A stretch of 48,717 bases of DNA from Cyanobacteriota bacterium (GTDB lineage Bacteria > Cyanobacteriota > Cyanobacteriia > PCC-6307 > Cyanobiaceae). The stretch covers positions 1 to 48,717 of the forward strand of contig JAPLID010000160.1 of assembly GCA_026389285.1 (NCBI GenBank), given 5' to 3'. The position numbers were made by a program, and so were the translations under genes. The notes beneath the pieces were generated by a model, which was not told where the DNA came from, ran no database searches, and saw only the letters and a program-made list of their open reading frames with translations. This document shows positions 1-8,437 of this stretch, one piece after another (within the stretch, counting starts at the first letter, position 1; each line of letters opens with the position of its first letter).

Positions 1-1
1 G

Positions 2-160
2 CTGGCGGCCGATGGCCTGGGGTTGCTCAGTGGCCTGCTGGTGGATCAGGCGCCATCGCTGATCCGGGCGCTGGCGGCGGCCGGCTGGCATGGCGAGCTG
101 GCGGCCCGCCAGGATCCCTGGGGGCTGATGACGATCCGGCGACTGGCAACTGTTGCATAA
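2..160 (+). CDS. prmA: PrmA C-terminus (ribosomal protein L11 methyltransferase), partial
   Basis: This is the last 52 codons of a gene that begins before the window; the stop is TAA at 158-160. The visible tail reads LLSGLLVDQAP, then GW, then DPWGLMTIRR, the usual ending of PrmA, which methylates ribosomal protein L11 using S-adenosylmethionine. The catalytic domain is not in view, so the call rests on this tail plus my memory that prmA precedes petF in related picocyanobacteria. Another Rossmann-fold methyltransferase is possible. Confidence 0.55.
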   Translation: MAADGLGLLSGLLVDQAPSLIRALAAAGWHGELAARQDPWGLMTIRRLATVA

Positions 161-240
161 GGCACACTGATCTGTGGCCTGCCTTTGATTGGCCTTCCCG
201 GCCTGCAGGCCTCAGATCGCCGGGAATGCCCCCTGTCGGA

Positions 241-262
241 TGTAGGAAGGGCGGGTCCTACA
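241..262. promoter_or_regulatory. Inverted repeat in the petF leader
   Basis: TGTAGGA at 241-247 is perfectly repeated in inverse as TCCTACA at 256-262 around an 8-base GC-rich loop. It ends 41 bases before the petF start codon. A 12-base palindrome, GGCCTGCAGGCC, lies just upstream at 200-211. No T-run follows either, so they are not classical terminators. They could be an mRNA hairpin in the ferredoxin leader or protein-binding sites. Function is inferred only from position. Confidence 0.35.
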
Positions 263-303
263 GGTGCCTGGCTTTCGGGTCCCTGTGAGCCCCAATCTCT
301 TCC

Positions 304-603
304 ATGGCTTCCTACAAGGTCACCCTCGTCAATGAGAGCGAAGGCCTCAACAAGACGATCGAGGTTCCTGATGACCAGTACATCCTCGACGCTGCCGAGG
401 AGCAGGGCATTGATCTGCCCTACTCCTGCCGTGCCGGTGCCTGCAGCACCTGCGCCGGCAAGCTGACCTCCGGCACCGTCGACCAGTCCGATCAGAGCTT
501 CCTCGACGACGACCAGATCGAGGCCGGCTTCGTGCTCACGTGCGTGGCCTACCCCACCTCCGACGTGACCATCAAGACCCACTCCGAAGAAGAGCTGTAC
601 TGA
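304..603 (+). CDS. petF: Plant-type [2Fe-2S] ferredoxin, PetF
   Basis: A 99-residue soluble ferredoxin carrying electrons from photosystem I to ferredoxin-NADP reductase and other acceptors. The cluster-binding cysteines are clear: CRAGACSTC (CxxxxCxxC, residues 40-48) plus a later Cys in VLTCVAYP. The C-terminus EEELY is typical of photosynthetic ferredoxins. The length matches the roughly 97-99 residues usual for the family, and ATG at 304 gives the standard start MASYKVTLV. The gene stands alone, with a structured leader upstream and a strong terminator about 240 bases downstream at 842-864. Confidence 0.95.
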   Translation: MASYKVTLVNESEGLNKTIEVPDDQYILDAAEEQGIDLPYSCRAGACSTCAGKLTSGTVDQSDQSFLDDDQIEAGFVLTCVAYPTSDVTIKTHSEEELY

Positions 604-841
604 TTCCGGGCTTTCCGGGCCGGAGCGGCTGCTCCCCGCTGGTCGATGCCAGCTGGGAGCAGCCAACTTTCCGGTTCAGTCCACTCCTGGTTCATCGCTG
701 TGGCTGCCTTCTTGGTATTCCTTTTTCTCTGACACTGACGATCTGTTCCCAGGGCCTGCCCATTGAGCCCCCTTCAACCGTCAGCTCAGTGGAACCACTT
801 CTGTGACCATCGGCAACTCTTTGCTTTCTAAGCCTCTCTCT

Positions 842-864
842 GCCACCCTGCGGGGTGGCTTTTT
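842..864 (+). terminator. Rho-independent terminator downstream of petF
   Basis: A perfect 7-bp stem (GCCACCC at 842-848, GGGTGGC at 853-859) with a TGCG loop is followed by five T residues (860-864). It is the clearest intrinsic terminator in the window and is placed to end petF transcripts. Oddly, only one G separates the T-run from the ATG at 866 of the next open reading frame. Confidence 0.8.
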
Positions 865-865
865 G

Positions 866-1255
866 ATGTCCATCCAGGTGCATGCAGTGCTGGAGTCCGG
901 CAGTGAGCACACCAGTCCCGGCGGTCAGTACAGCTATCGCGTGCTCGGACCCTGCTGTCGCCTGTTTGATCGGGAGGAGCTGCCCTGGCCCTGCTGCCGC
1001 TTGGCCTGGCGCAGCAAGGAGCCCAGCTGGCGCCGCGTGGGGCGCCGCTTCGTGGCCGATCTGGCGGCCCGCCGCTGCCCCTCCTATGCGGTCGAGCTGC
1101 TGCAGCCTGGAGCACGGCCCACCCGCACGGTGATCACTCTGTTCCCGCAGCGCCTGGCCCCGGCCCTGCAGGAATGGTGGTACAGCAAGCAGCCGGCCTC
1201 GATGGAGCCCTGCAACCTCACACCGCCTCAGCCCCCGGCGGATTGTGCCGCCTGA
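866..1255 (+). CDS. Conserved-looking hypothetical protein, 129 aa
   Basis: A soluble, Arg- and Cys-containing protein of 129 residues with no signal peptide or membrane segment. Visible features are YSYRVLGPCCRLFDREELPW, a tryptophan-rich stretch (LAWRSKEPSWRRVGRRF) and PTRTVITLFPQ. I do not recognise a domain. The ATG at 866 was chosen because an in-frame upstream GTG at 803 would force the terminator hairpin to be translated. With the ATG start the mRNA leader is interrupted by that terminator, so expression may depend on read-through or an attenuation-like device. A real gene is supported by codon use in one frame; function is unknown. Confidence 0.6.
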   Translation: MSIQVHAVLESGSEHTSPGGQYSYRVLGPCCRLFDREELPWPCCRLAWRSKEPSWRRVGRRFVADLAARRCPSYAVELLQPGARPTRTVITLFPQRLAPALQEWWYSKQPASMEPCNLTPPQPPADCAA

Positions 1256-1349
1256 CCCTGGCGGCTGCAGCGTCCTCAGGCAATGGGGCGAGGCCAGGGC
1301 AAGAAGCCAGAGGAGGCGGCTGGGCTTGGGCGGGCAGGGGTTGACACCT

Positions 1350-1379
1350 AAAAAAACGGCCCCCCCCAGGGAGGCCGTT
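1350..1379 (-). terminator. Intrinsic terminator for psbV
   Basis: AACGGCC (1355-1361) pairs with GGCCGTT (1373-1379) around an 11-base loop. On the minus strand the stem is followed by a run of seven T (complement of A 1350-1356). It lies about 90 bases after the psbV stop and fits termination of psbV. The plus-strand gene at 866-1255 ends nearby, but the T-run orientation favours the minus strand. Confidence 0.75.
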
Positions 1380-1466
1380 GCGGAAACGTGGGTTCGATTT
1401 CGGGGGCAGCGCTGATGGCCTCAGCCCCCAGCCAGACGCCCCCGACCGAACCGAGGGGCCAATGGA

Positions 1467-1979
1467 TCAGAAGTAGATCTTGCCGCCGCCCCATTGCAGG
1501 CCCTGAACCTTGGGGGCCACCAGGATATAACTGGCGATCAGGCGCAGATCGTCGTCGTCGAGGTTGCGCATCTGCAAGAACACGTCGCTGCTGCGCATGC
1601 TGGGGTGCACATCGGAAATGCTGTACTCACCGTCATAGGAGGTGGGATCCTTGAGATAGTCGACCAGGGAGTCGATCGAATCCCGCGGCGGGGTGGCCAG
1701 GGCCAGGGTCTCGGGGTCGAGGCCGACGTTCTGGTTGGTCTTGGTGATGCCGCCGGCATGGCAGGTGCCGCAGCTCGTGTTGAACAGCTTGCGACCGGCT
1801 TTCACGTCCTTTTCGCTGAAGGTGACGAGGGTGCCATCGGCGGTCGCCGGCACCGTGAGCTGCTCACTGCTCCACTGGGCCGCATTGGCGGGAGCTGCGA
1901 AGCAGACCAGCAACGCCAGGGGCAGGATCAACAGGGTCCGGGCTGCGGCTCGAAGGGCGGAGCGAAGAAAGAGGGCCAT
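1467..1979 (-). CDS. psbV: Photosystem II extrinsic cytochrome c550
   Basis: A 170-residue lumenal c-type cytochrome that stabilises the oxygen-evolving complex of photosystem II. The N-terminus is a Sec signal (MALFLRSALR, then LLILPLALLVCFAAPANA), so export to the thylakoid lumen is expected. The haem-binding motif CGTCH lies at residues 70-74, and the C-terminus GGGKIYF is diagnostic of PsbV. The ATG at 1979 was preferred over an in-frame ATG 17 codons upstream because it leaves a compact signal peptide. A strong terminator follows at 1350-1379. Confidence 0.93.
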   Translation of the reverse strand: MALFLRSALRAAARTLLILPLALLVCFAAPANAAQWSSEQLTVPATADGTLVTFSEKDVKAGRKLFNTSCGTCHAGGITKTNQNVGLDPETLALATPPRDSIDSLVDYLKDPTSYDGEYSISDVHPSMRSSDVFLQMRNLDDDDLRLIASYILVAPKVQGLQWGGGKIYF

Positions 1980-2075
1980 GGAAGAAGCCGGCGAAATGGC
2001 GGTTAGACCGCGACTGAGACCTTGTATCACGGCCGATGGGTCCCCCGCTGGGGAATCACGCGAACTGTTGCAGGC

Positions 2076-3062
2076 TCAGCCCTGAACCGGCTCCTCCGCC
2101 GCGACCACATCGATGCTGAGGAAATCCCTGGCCACCTGGGTCTCCGGGAAGATCGCCCGCGCTTCGGCCACCAGGTCGTCGGGGGTCATGGGATTGCCGG
2201 GTAGGTAGCGCGGGCTGAGATGGGTCAGGACCAGGCGTTTGACCCCGGCTTCCAGGGCCGTCTGGGCCGCCATCGTGCTGGTGGAGTGCTGCCGGGCGAT
2301 CGCCAGCTCCGCTTCGCCGTGGCAGAAGGTGGATTCGTGGATCAGCAGATCGGCGCCGCGGGCCAGCTCCACGGCCGCTTCACTGAACACGGTGTCAGTG
2401 CAGTAGACGATGCTGCAGCCGGGCCTCGGTGGACCGCAGAGGGCGTCGCCGCGGATGATGCGCCCATCCTCCAGGGTCACGGTGCGGCCGGCCTTGAGCT
2501 CGGCGTAGATCGGGCCGGGCGGAATCTCCAGTTGCCGAGCCATGGCGATGTCGAAGCGCCCGGGGCGGGGCTTCTGGTCCACCCGGTAGGCGTAGGCGGG
2601 CACCCGGTGGTTCAAGGGGGTGCAGCGCACCGTCAGGTCGTCGTCGTCCAGCACCAGGGCGCCGCTGTGGGCGGCCTCCCTGACCCGGTGGGTGCGCAGC
2701 GGGTAGCCGATGCGGGTGGAGGAGGTGCGCAGGGCCCCGTCGAGAAACTCGCGCAGCGGGTCGGGGCCGTAGAGGTCCACCCCCTTGCAGGCCCCCGCCA
2801 GCCCCAGGCTGGCCAGCAGGCCGGGCAGGCCGAAGACGTGGTCGCCATGCATGTGGGTGACGAAGATCCGTCGCAGCTGGGAGACCCGCAGCTCACTGCG
2901 CAGAAACTGGTGCTGGGTGCCTTCGCCGCAGTCGAACAACCACAGTTCGGCCCGTTGCGGCAGCCGCAGGGCCACGGCCGAGACATTGCGGGAGCGGGTG
3001 GGTACGCCCGAGCTCGTGCCCAGAAAGGTGACCGGCACGGTCCGCTGCTTGCTGAGCCGCAT
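2076..3062 (-). CDS. rnz: Ribonuclease Z (tRNA 3'-end endonuclease)
   Basis: A 328-residue metallo-beta-lactamase-fold enzyme that trims the 3' trailer from tRNA precursors. Seen directly: [12 protein letters not shown] at the N-terminus, the zinc-binding HMHGDH motif (HxHxDH, residues 70-75) and later conserved pieces [24 protein letters not shown] and VLTHLSPRY. These are the ordered motifs of the short-form RNase Z. The ATG at 3062 gives the normal family length; the same frame stays open about 100 codons further upstream, but that region overlaps the divergent gene and looks non-coding. Confidence 0.93.
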   Translation of the reverse strand: MRLSKQRTVPVTFLGTSSGVPTRSRNVSAVALRLPQRAELWLFDCGEGTQHQFLRSELRVSQLRRIFVTHMHGDHVFGLPGLLASLGLAGACKGVDLYGPDPLREFLDGALRTSSTRIGYPLRTHRVREAAHSGALVLDDDDLTVRCTPLNHRVPAYAYRVDQKPRPGRFDIAMARQLEIPPGPIYAELKAGRTVTLEDGRIIRGDALCGPPRPGCSIVYCTDTVFSEAAVELARGADLLIHESTFCHGEAELAIARQHSTSTMAAQTALEAGVKRLVLTHLSPRYLPGNPMTPDDLVAEARAIFPETQVARDFLSIDVVAAEEPVQG

Positions 3063-3121
3063 GTTGTCATGTCGTCCGGGCGGTGCGGACGCCGGAGGGT
3101 GGTCGGCGACCGCCGGCGCGG

Positions 3122-3127
3122 TCACAA
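3122..3127 (+). promoter_or_regulatory. Possible -10 element for the SpoIID-domain gene
   Basis: CACAAT at 3122-3127 lies 32 bases before the ATG at 3160. It is five of six to the TATAAT/TACAAT-like -10 pattern used by cyanobacterial group 1 sigma factors. The same GTCACAAT string precedes the M23 peptidase gene at 44656. No clear -35 is seen, so this is a weak call. Confidence 0.3.
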
Positions 3128-3159
3128 TGGGGGGCCCCGTGCCGCTGCCGCCGGTTCTG

Positions 3160-4764
3160 ATGCCCCTCTTCGGCTCCCGGAACCAGGATGTTTCCCTGGT
3201 ATTGCGTCGCCTGCGCGCGTTGGGTCCAGGCTTCAGGCCGGCCGGCCTGGCTTTGGTGGCGCTGACACTGGTGGCGCTTGGGGTTGCGCCTCGGCTGGTG
3301 CCCCGGGTGCTAGCGGCGGCCGCTTCCACGGCGAGGCTGGAGCCTGTCGCCGCTGAGCAGGCCACTCCTGCCGCCGAAGCGCCGCCCCTGGTCAGGGTGT
3401 TGATCCGTCAGCAGACCAGCCTGGCCCTGGCGGCGGCGGCCCCGCCCTTGCGACTGGCCGATGGCCAGGGGCGCCCGCTGGCGGAGATCGCTCCGGAGCA
3501 GTCCTTCGAGCTGCGTCAGGAGCAGGCAGGCCTGATGGTTGTGATCGCGCGCGCCGATGGCGCCGCCACGACCCTGGGCCCCCTTCAGGGTGATCTCTGG
3601 ATCGTGCCCCTACCAGCGGTGGGCCGCTCGCCGTTGCTGACGGTCGAGGGCCATCTTTATCGCGGCCGGTTGCAGGTCAGGGCCGGCGGCGACGGTCGCC
3701 TGCTGGTGATCAACCAGTTGCCGTTGGAGCGCTACCTGCCCAGCGTGGTAGGCAGTGAGATGCCGGCGAGTTGGCCGCTGGCGGCACTGCGGGCCCAGGC
3801 GGTCGCCGCCCGCACCTACGCCATCAGTCAACTGAAACCGAAGTCCCTGTTCGATCTCAAGGCCACGGTCGACAGCCAGGTGTACCGGGGGGTGGAATCG
3901 GAGACCGATTCCACCCGGACGGCGGTGGCCAGCACCCGCTCCCAGGTGCTGATGCAGGACAACGCCATGATCAATGCCGTTTTCCACAGCAGCAGTGGCG
4001 GCAACACCGAGGACAGCGGCGAGGTCTGGAGCCGCCAGCTGCCCTATCTGGTGAGCGTGCCCGATTTTGACGAACGGTCGCCGGTGCGTCAGTGGAAGCT
4101 GCGGATTGAACCCGATCAACTTCGCCGCGCCTTCCGCGAGACCGCCGGTGTCAGCCGCATTGATGTGCTCGCCGTCAGCCGCACCGGGCGGATCCGGCGC
4201 GCCCGGGTGAGCGGGCCGGCGGGCAGCCTGGAGCTCACCGGTGCCGAGCTGCGCCAACGCCTGGGCCTGCGCAGCACCCTGGTGCAGGCCTTCAGGCTGG
4301 AGCCCGTTGCCCAGGACCGTCTGGCCCCGCCCGGCGTCATCGCTCAGGCGCTGCTGGGGGCTCAGCCCGTTTCGCCCCGGCCGAACGCGACGGCCTTGGA
4401 TGCGGCAGCCCCCTCAGCGGCCGAGTCCCTGTGGGATTCCGCCACGGGAGCGATTTCCAGCCTGCTGGCGCCACCTCCACCGCCACCGCCACCGCCACCG
4501 CCACAGCTGCAGCTGCAGCCGCTCCCCCAGGCTTCCGCAAGCGGCTCCGCTGGCGGCTCCGCTGGCGAGGATCGAGCCACCCCCATAGCTCCTTCGCCGT
4601 CCAAGCCGGCTCTGGAGCTGGTGGTGGAGGGGCGTGGCTTCGGCCATGGTGTGGGCATGAGCCAGTGGGGGGCCTACGCCATGGCTCTGCAGGGACGCTC
4701 CCACGAGCAGATCCTGCGCCACTACTACCGCGGCGTTGAACTCAAGCCGTACATCAACCCTTGA
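3160..4764 (+). CDS. SpoIID/LytB-domain protein with proline-rich insertion
   Basis: A 534-residue exported protein of the SpoIID family. Relatives act on peptidoglycan: SpoIID is a lytic transglycosylase and LytB an amidase enhancer. An N-terminal hydrophobic segment ([12 protein letters not shown]) suggests a signal or anchor. The core includes [33 protein letters not shown] and HSSSGG, and the family C-terminus [19 protein letters not shown] lies near residues 490-508. Between core and C-terminus is a low-complexity insertion of about 90 residues with 11 consecutive prolines (codons 4471-4503). An ATG at 3127 is an alternative start. Its TGA overlaps the TTG start of nagB, so the two are probably coupled. 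Confidence 0.85.
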   Translation: MPLFGSRNQDVSLVLRRLRALGPGFRPAGLALVALTLVALGVAPRLVPRVLAAAASTARLEPVAAEQATPAAEAPPLVRVLIRQQTSLALAAAAPPLRLADGQGRPLAEIAPEQSFELRQEQAGLMVVIARADGAATTLGPLQGDLWIVPLPAVGRSPLLTVEGHLYRGRLQVRAGGDGRLLVINQLPLERYLPSVVGSEMPASWPLAALRAQAVAARTYAISQLKPKSLFDLKATVDSQVYRGVESETDSTRTAVASTRSQVLMQDNAMINAVFHSSSGGNTEDSGEVWSRQLPYLVSVPDFDERSPVRQWKLRIEPDQLRRAFRETAGVSRIDVLAVSRTGRIRRARVSGPAGSLELTGAELRQRLGLRSTLVQAFRLEPVAQDRLAPPGVIAQALLGAQPVSPRPNATALDAAAPSAAESLWDSATGAISSLLAPPPPPPPPPPPQLQLQPLPQASASGSAGGSAGEDRATPIAPSPSKPALELVVEGRGFGHGVGMSQWGAYAMALQGRSHEQILRHYYRGVELKPYINP

Positions 4765-5573
4765 GCCAGGATCTGATTCGCACTGATGCCACCGGCGCCA
4801 CCGGCGGTGCCGCCGCCGGTTTCGAGCTGATCGAGCTGGCGGATCCTGTCGCCGTGGCCGAGCACGTGGCGGCCCTACTGCTGCATGAGCGGAGGCGGCG
4901 GCCGGAGCTGCCCCTTGGCCTGGCCACCGGACGCACCATGGAGCCGATCTACCGGGCCCTAGCCCGCCAGATCGGCCAGCTGCCCTTTGCCGAAGGCGAG
5001 CGCCTGCGGGAGCGTTGGCTGAGTTTCAACCTCGACGAATACGTGGGCCTCGCCGCCGAAGATCCCCGCTGCTTCCGCTCGGTGATGACCGAGCGGCTGG
5101 TGTTGCCCCTGGGGCTCGATCCCGAGCGGGTGCGCTTGCCCGATGGCACCGCCGCCGATCCCGATGCCGAGGCCGATCGCTACCGCCTCGAACTGGAGGC
5201 CGCCGGTGGCGTGGGCCTGCAGGTGCTGGGCCTGGGGCTCAATGGCCATGTGGGCTTCAACGAACCGCCCTGTGGCGCCGATGTCCGTTGCCGCTGCATC
5301 AACCTTTCGGCCTCGACCCGGGCTGCCAATGCCTCGGCTTTCGGGGGCAATCCGGAAGCGGTGCCGGCGCGGGCCATCACCCTGGGGCTGGGGGAGATCA
5401 TGGTGGCCCGCAGCATCCTGCTGGTGGTCACAGGTGCGGCCAAGGCCGGCATCTTGCGTTGGATCCTGCAGGGGCCGCCCACGCCGGAGCTGCCCGCCAG
5501 CTGGCTGCATCGCCATCCGCGGGTGCTGGTGGTGGCCGATCGGGCGGCCCTGGGCCGCGGCGACAACGGCTGA
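4761..5573 (+). CDS. nagB: Glucosamine-6-phosphate deaminase-like protein
   Basis: A 270-residue sugar-phosphate isomerase-fold enzyme expected to convert glucosamine-6-phosphate to fructose-6-phosphate and ammonia. Conserved motifs in order: LPLGLATGRT (51-59), FNLDEYVGL (89-97, catalytic Asp) and LGLGLNGHVGFNEP (156-169, catalytic His and Glu). The Asn before GH matches the Bacillus-type NagB subgroup rather than the E. coli form. The only start that spans the N-terminus is TTG at 4761, which overlaps the TGA of the upstream SpoIID gene (TTGA). A shorter start downstream cannot be excluded. Pairing with a peptidoglycan-active protein hints at amino-sugar recycling, which is inference. Confidence 0.85.
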   Translation: MSQDLIRTDATGATGGAAAGFELIELADPVAVAEHVAALLLHERRRRPELPLGLATGRTMEPIYRALARQIGQLPFAEGERLRERWLSFNLDEYVGLAAEDPRCFRSVMTERLVLPLGLDPERVRLPDGTAADPDAEADRYRLELEAAGGVGLQVLGLGLNGHVGFNEPPCGADVRCRCINLSASTRAANASAFGGNPEAVPARAITLGLGEIMVARSILLVVTGAAKAGILRWILQGPPTPELPASWLHRHPRVLVVADRAALGRGDNG

Positions 5574-5603
5574 GGCTGAGGCGGGGAGGGGGGGGGGCTG
5601 GCT

Positions 5604-6389
5604 TCAGTCCTGCGAATAGCCCAGGACCGCCTCCAGCAATGACTCCTCCGCCTCCAGGTTGGCCGTGACGCTGCGCACGTCCTCCAGCTCCTCCAGCACG
5701 TCCAGCATGCGCAGACAGGCCCGCAGGGGCTCCGGGGCATCGATTCGGCAGGCGCTGCCCGCCAGCCAGCGGTGCTCCCAGCTCTCGACGTCCAGGCCCT
5801 GAAGGCGCAGACCGTCCTGCAGGGCCTCCAGATCGGCGAAGGCGCCCTGCACCTCCAGGTGATCCGCCTCGAGGTTGTAGCCCAGCACAGCGGGTCCCCC
5901 CGCCTCCTCAAGGGCAAGCAGCCGCTCAAGCAGCTGTTCCTCATCCAGCTCCTGGGGCCGCAGCCGCACCAGCGAGCGCTGCTCGAACAGGTAGCTGACG
6001 CAGCCCGTCTCGCCGAGGTTGCCGCCGTTTTTGCCGAAGGCCAGACGCAGCTCGGCGGCGGTGCGGTTGCGGTTGTCGGTGAAGGCCTCCACCAACACCG
6101 CCACGCCACCGGCTCCATAGCCCTCGTAGCGCACCGCCTCGAAGCGCTCGGCTTCGCCGCCGGCCTGGCCCGAACCCTTACTGATCGCCCGTTCGATGTT
6201 GGCGTTGGGCACCCCGGCCGCCTTGGCCTTCTCGATGGCGGTGCGCAACTGGAAGTTGCCGGCCGGATCGGCTCCGGCCCTGGCGGACACCATGATCTCC
6301 CTGCCCAGGCGGGTGAAGACGGCGCCGCGCCGGGCATCGACCACCGCCTTGGTGCGTTTGATCTGGGCCCATTTGCTGTGGCCGGCCAT
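5604..6389 (-). CDS. yebC: YebC/PmpR family protein
   Basis: A 261-residue member of the widespread YebC family. The signature start [12 protein letters not shown] is intact, as are [34 protein letters not shown] and [17 protein letters not shown]. Family members were first described as DNA-binding regulators; more recent reports assign some of them a role in translation through proline-rich stretches. Which applies here cannot be told from sequence. The ATG at 6389 is chosen because the signature begins there, although the frame stays open upstream. It converges on nagB, with only 30 bases between the stops, including a run of 10 G. Confidence 0.93.
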   Translation of the reverse strand: MAGHSKWAQIKRTKAVVDARRGAVFTRLGREIMVSARAGADPAGNFQLRTAIEKAKAAGVPNANIERAISKGSGQAGGEAERFEAVRYEGYGAGGVAVLVEAFTDNRNRTAAELRLAFGKNGGNLGETGCVSYLFEQRSLVRLRPQELDEEQLLERLLALEEAGGPAVLGYNLEADHLEVQGAFADLEALQDGLRLQGLDVESWEHRWLAGSACRIDAPEPLRACLRMLDVLEELEDVRSVTANLEAEESLLEAVLGYSQD

Positions 6390-6848
6390 CGCGGTCAGGG
6401 AAGAGGCGGGGGGACAGGGAAGAGCCAGGCCTGGTGGGGCCTGAACTAGCGCCGATCGGGCTGGAGATGTCACCGGCCCGGAAAGGGGGCCAGCCCTCCA
6501 TTCTTCACCGGCACCTGTCGGTATCGGCGTGGCTGGCGCACCAAGCGATGCGTTGCCTTGGCTGAGCGGCTGTGGCCCGATCGGGAGTGGTCGGAGCCGA
6601 TCCCCCAGCGGAGAAGGCCTCAAGCGGCCCATGCATCACTGCGTCTCAAGCGGAGTCCCAATTGGGGCCTCAATTGGGCAGGCAGAAGCAGCAACCTGCT
6701 CCAGCCTTGGCCGAGTCGGACCGGGCACCGGTATGAGGTTGACCCCACGGAGTGATCTGGGTGCTCATGGCCGCTGATGGGCAGGGGCCGACGAGCCTTT
6801 TGTTGGAGCCTGGTTCAGCTGGTGCCGGGAACGCTTAACCGGACCCGT
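6390..6848. other. 459-base intergenic region with a perfect hairpin
   Basis: No convincing gene lies between yebC and truB. The one structured element is an 8-bp perfect inverted repeat, CCCAATTG (6657-6664) and CAATTGGG (6671-6678), with a 6-base loop. No T-run follows on either strand. It could be a weak terminator for truB, an operator, or part of an untranslated RNA. The yebC promoter must also lie here, but no clear element stands out. Confidence 0.4.
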
Positions 6849-7949
6849 TCAACCGGCCGCCGCAACCACCAGCTTCGGCTGCAGCAGCCCGCTGCCATCG
6901 GCGCGGGCGATGCCCGCCAGGCTGCCGTCCGGTGCGACCACGGCGACGGCGGCCTCGGCCGGGCGTGCCGCGCTGTCGGTCAGGGCCCTGCCGCAGCGCC
7001 AGGCGGTCAGTTCCGCTTCGCTCAGGGCGTGGCGGCCCAGGTGGTGGAGCGCCGCGAGTGGATCGAGCAGGGGCGGCAGGGGGTCCAGCTCCAGTTGCTC
7101 CAGGGGGACGGCGCTCTTGAGGTCAAAGCCCAGGGCGGCGGTGCGCCGCAGCTGTGCCAGGGCGCCGCCGCAGCCGAGCTGTTCGCCCAGATCCCTTGCC
7201 AGGGAACGGATATAGGTGCCGGCGGAGCAGTCGATGGCCAGCTCCAGTTCACCGCGCTGCCGATCCCAGGCCAGCAGCTCCAGCCGCTCGATGTTCACGG
7301 GCCGTAGCGCCAGCTCCATCGCTTCGCCGCGGCGGGCGCGCACGTAGGCGCGTTCGCCATCCACATGCACGGCCGAGATCTGGGGCGGACGCTGCAGGAT
7401 GTCGCCTCGGAAGGCGGCGAGCGCCTGCTCGATCGCCAGCCGATCCAGGGACGGCAGCGGCGACTGGCTGAGGATTTCACCTTCGAGATCGTCGCTGCTG
7501 GTGGTCAGCCCCAGGCGGATCACGCCTCGGTAGCTCTTGCCGCCGTCCAGATAGGGCAGCAGCCGGGTCGCCGGTCCGAGGGCGATCGGCAGCAGCCCTG
7601 TCACGGCCGGATCCAGGGTGCCGCCATGGCCAACGCGCCGCAGGCCGTAGCGGCGCCGCACCCTGGCCACGCAGGCGTGGGAGGTGAGGCCCGCTGGTTT
7701 ATCCAGCAACAGAAAACCGCAGAGCTCCTGGGGGCCTGCGGTGGGCGGGCCGGCCGCAATGGAAACCCGCTGGGGGGCCTCGGTGGGATCGTCTGTTACA
7801 GATTCCGAGCTCAAGGGCGGGTCCAGACGCAGAAGCAGGCCACGCTCCACCAGCAAGCCGTGGTCCAGCAGCAAGCCGTGGCCGCGGGATTTGATCCCAG
7901 CCCCTGAGCTAGTCCCCGTCTTCCCGCCAGAACCGATAATGGATTTCAT
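6849..7949 (-). CDS. truB: tRNA pseudouridine-55 synthase
   Basis: TruB makes pseudouridine 55 in the T-loop of tRNAs. Conserved motifs are clear: GFLLLDKPAGLTSHACV, VGHGGTLDPAVTGLLPI (catalytic Asp), KSYRGVIRLG, QRPPQISAVHVDGERAYVRAR and CSAGTYIRSLARDLGE. The conserved domain begins near base 7730 and is the usual length. About 70 N-terminal residues upstream of it look non-conserved and low-complexity, so the true start is uncertain: ATG 7949 is the last ATG, and later GTG or TTG codons are possible. The enzyme identity is secure. Confidence 0.88.
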   Translation of the reverse strand: MKSIIGSGGKTGTSSGAGIKSRGHGLLLDHGLLVERGLLLRLDPPLSSESVTDDPTEAPQRVSIAAGPPTAGPQELCGFLLLDKPAGLTSHACVARVRRRYGLRRVGHGGTLDPAVTGLLPIALGPATRLLPYLDGGKSYRGVIRLGLTTSSDDLEGEILSQSPLPSLDRLAIEQALAAFRGDILQRPPQISAVHVDGERAYVRARRGEAMELALRPVNIERLELLAWDRQRGELELAIDCSAGTYIRSLARDLGEQLGCGGALAQLRRTAALGFDLKSAVPLEQLELDPLPPLLDPLAALHHLGRHALSEAELTAWRCGRALTDSAARPAEAAVAVVAPDGSLAGIARADGSGLLQPKLVVAAAG

Positions 7950-7962
7950 CCGCCACAACAGC

Positions 7963-7987
7963 AACCGCCGCCGGAATGGCGGCGGTT
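7963..7987 (-). terminator. Candidate terminator hairpin downstream of rpmA
   Basis: AACCGCCGCC (7963-7972) pairs perfectly with GGCGGCGGTT (7978-7987) around a 5-base loop. It sits between rpmA and truB, about 110 bases after the rpmA stop. On the minus strand it is followed only by GCTGTTG rather than a T-run, so it may be a weak terminator or an RNA-stabilising hairpin. Confidence 0.45.
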
Positions 7988-8096
7988 ATCGGAAGCTCCG
8001 GCCCACTATTGGCCGAAGGCGATGCCGGCTCGGCATCTGGATGAGCGGGGGAGTCCGGGAGCGATGGGTTCAGCATCGCCGCAGATGGGCCGCGGC

Positions 8097-8360
8097 TCAG
8101 GCGACGGCGACGTGGATGCGCTTGCGGTTACGCAGGCCGCGCTTGATGCTCTCGAAATTGACCACGCCATCGGTGAGGGCGAAGAGGGTGTCATCGGAGC
8201 CCCGGCCGACGTTGTTGCCGGGCAGCACGGAGGTACCGCGCTGGCGGATCAGGATCGAGCCGGCGCTGACGGTTTCACCGCCGAAGGTCTTGACCCCCAG
8301 ACGCTTGGAGTTGGAGTCGCGGCCGTTGCGCGTCGAACCTGTGCCTTTCTTGTGGGCCAT
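8097..8360 (-). CDS. rpmA: 50S ribosomal protein L27
   Basis: An 87-residue bacterial L27 near the peptidyl-transferase centre. The start [20 protein letters not shown] and [29 protein letters not shown] are canonical. There is no cleavable N-terminal extension of the Firmicutes type. It follows rplU with a 77-base gap, the normal rplU-rpmA operon order, and both are transcribed away from kaiA. Confidence 0.97.
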   Translation of the reverse strand: MAHKKGTGSTRNGRDSNSKRLGVKTFGGETVSAGSILIRQRGTSVLPGNNVGRGSDDTLFALTDGVVNFESIKRGLRNRKRIHVAVA

Positions 8361-8437
8361 GGGAAGGGGAAGCGAGGGGAGGGTGTTGGGTTAGGAGGCG
8401 CCGAAATCCGGCGACAGGAGCGTTGGCAGCTGGATGC

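Noticed and set aside
1380-1410. tRNA-like T-loop string GGGTTCGATTTC
   Set aside because: No matching acceptor, D or anticodon stems could be drawn around it; the flanking bases do not pair as a T-stem.
2220-3356. Plus-strand frame opposite rnz
   Set aside because: rnz motifs on the minus strand are unambiguous; the plus product is Gly/Gln/His-rich and featureless.
5588-5597. G10 run between nagB and yebC as a G-quadruplex or phase switch
   Set aside because: It lies in a convergent intergenic gap after both stop codons and could not switch either gene; no four-tract arrangement is evident.
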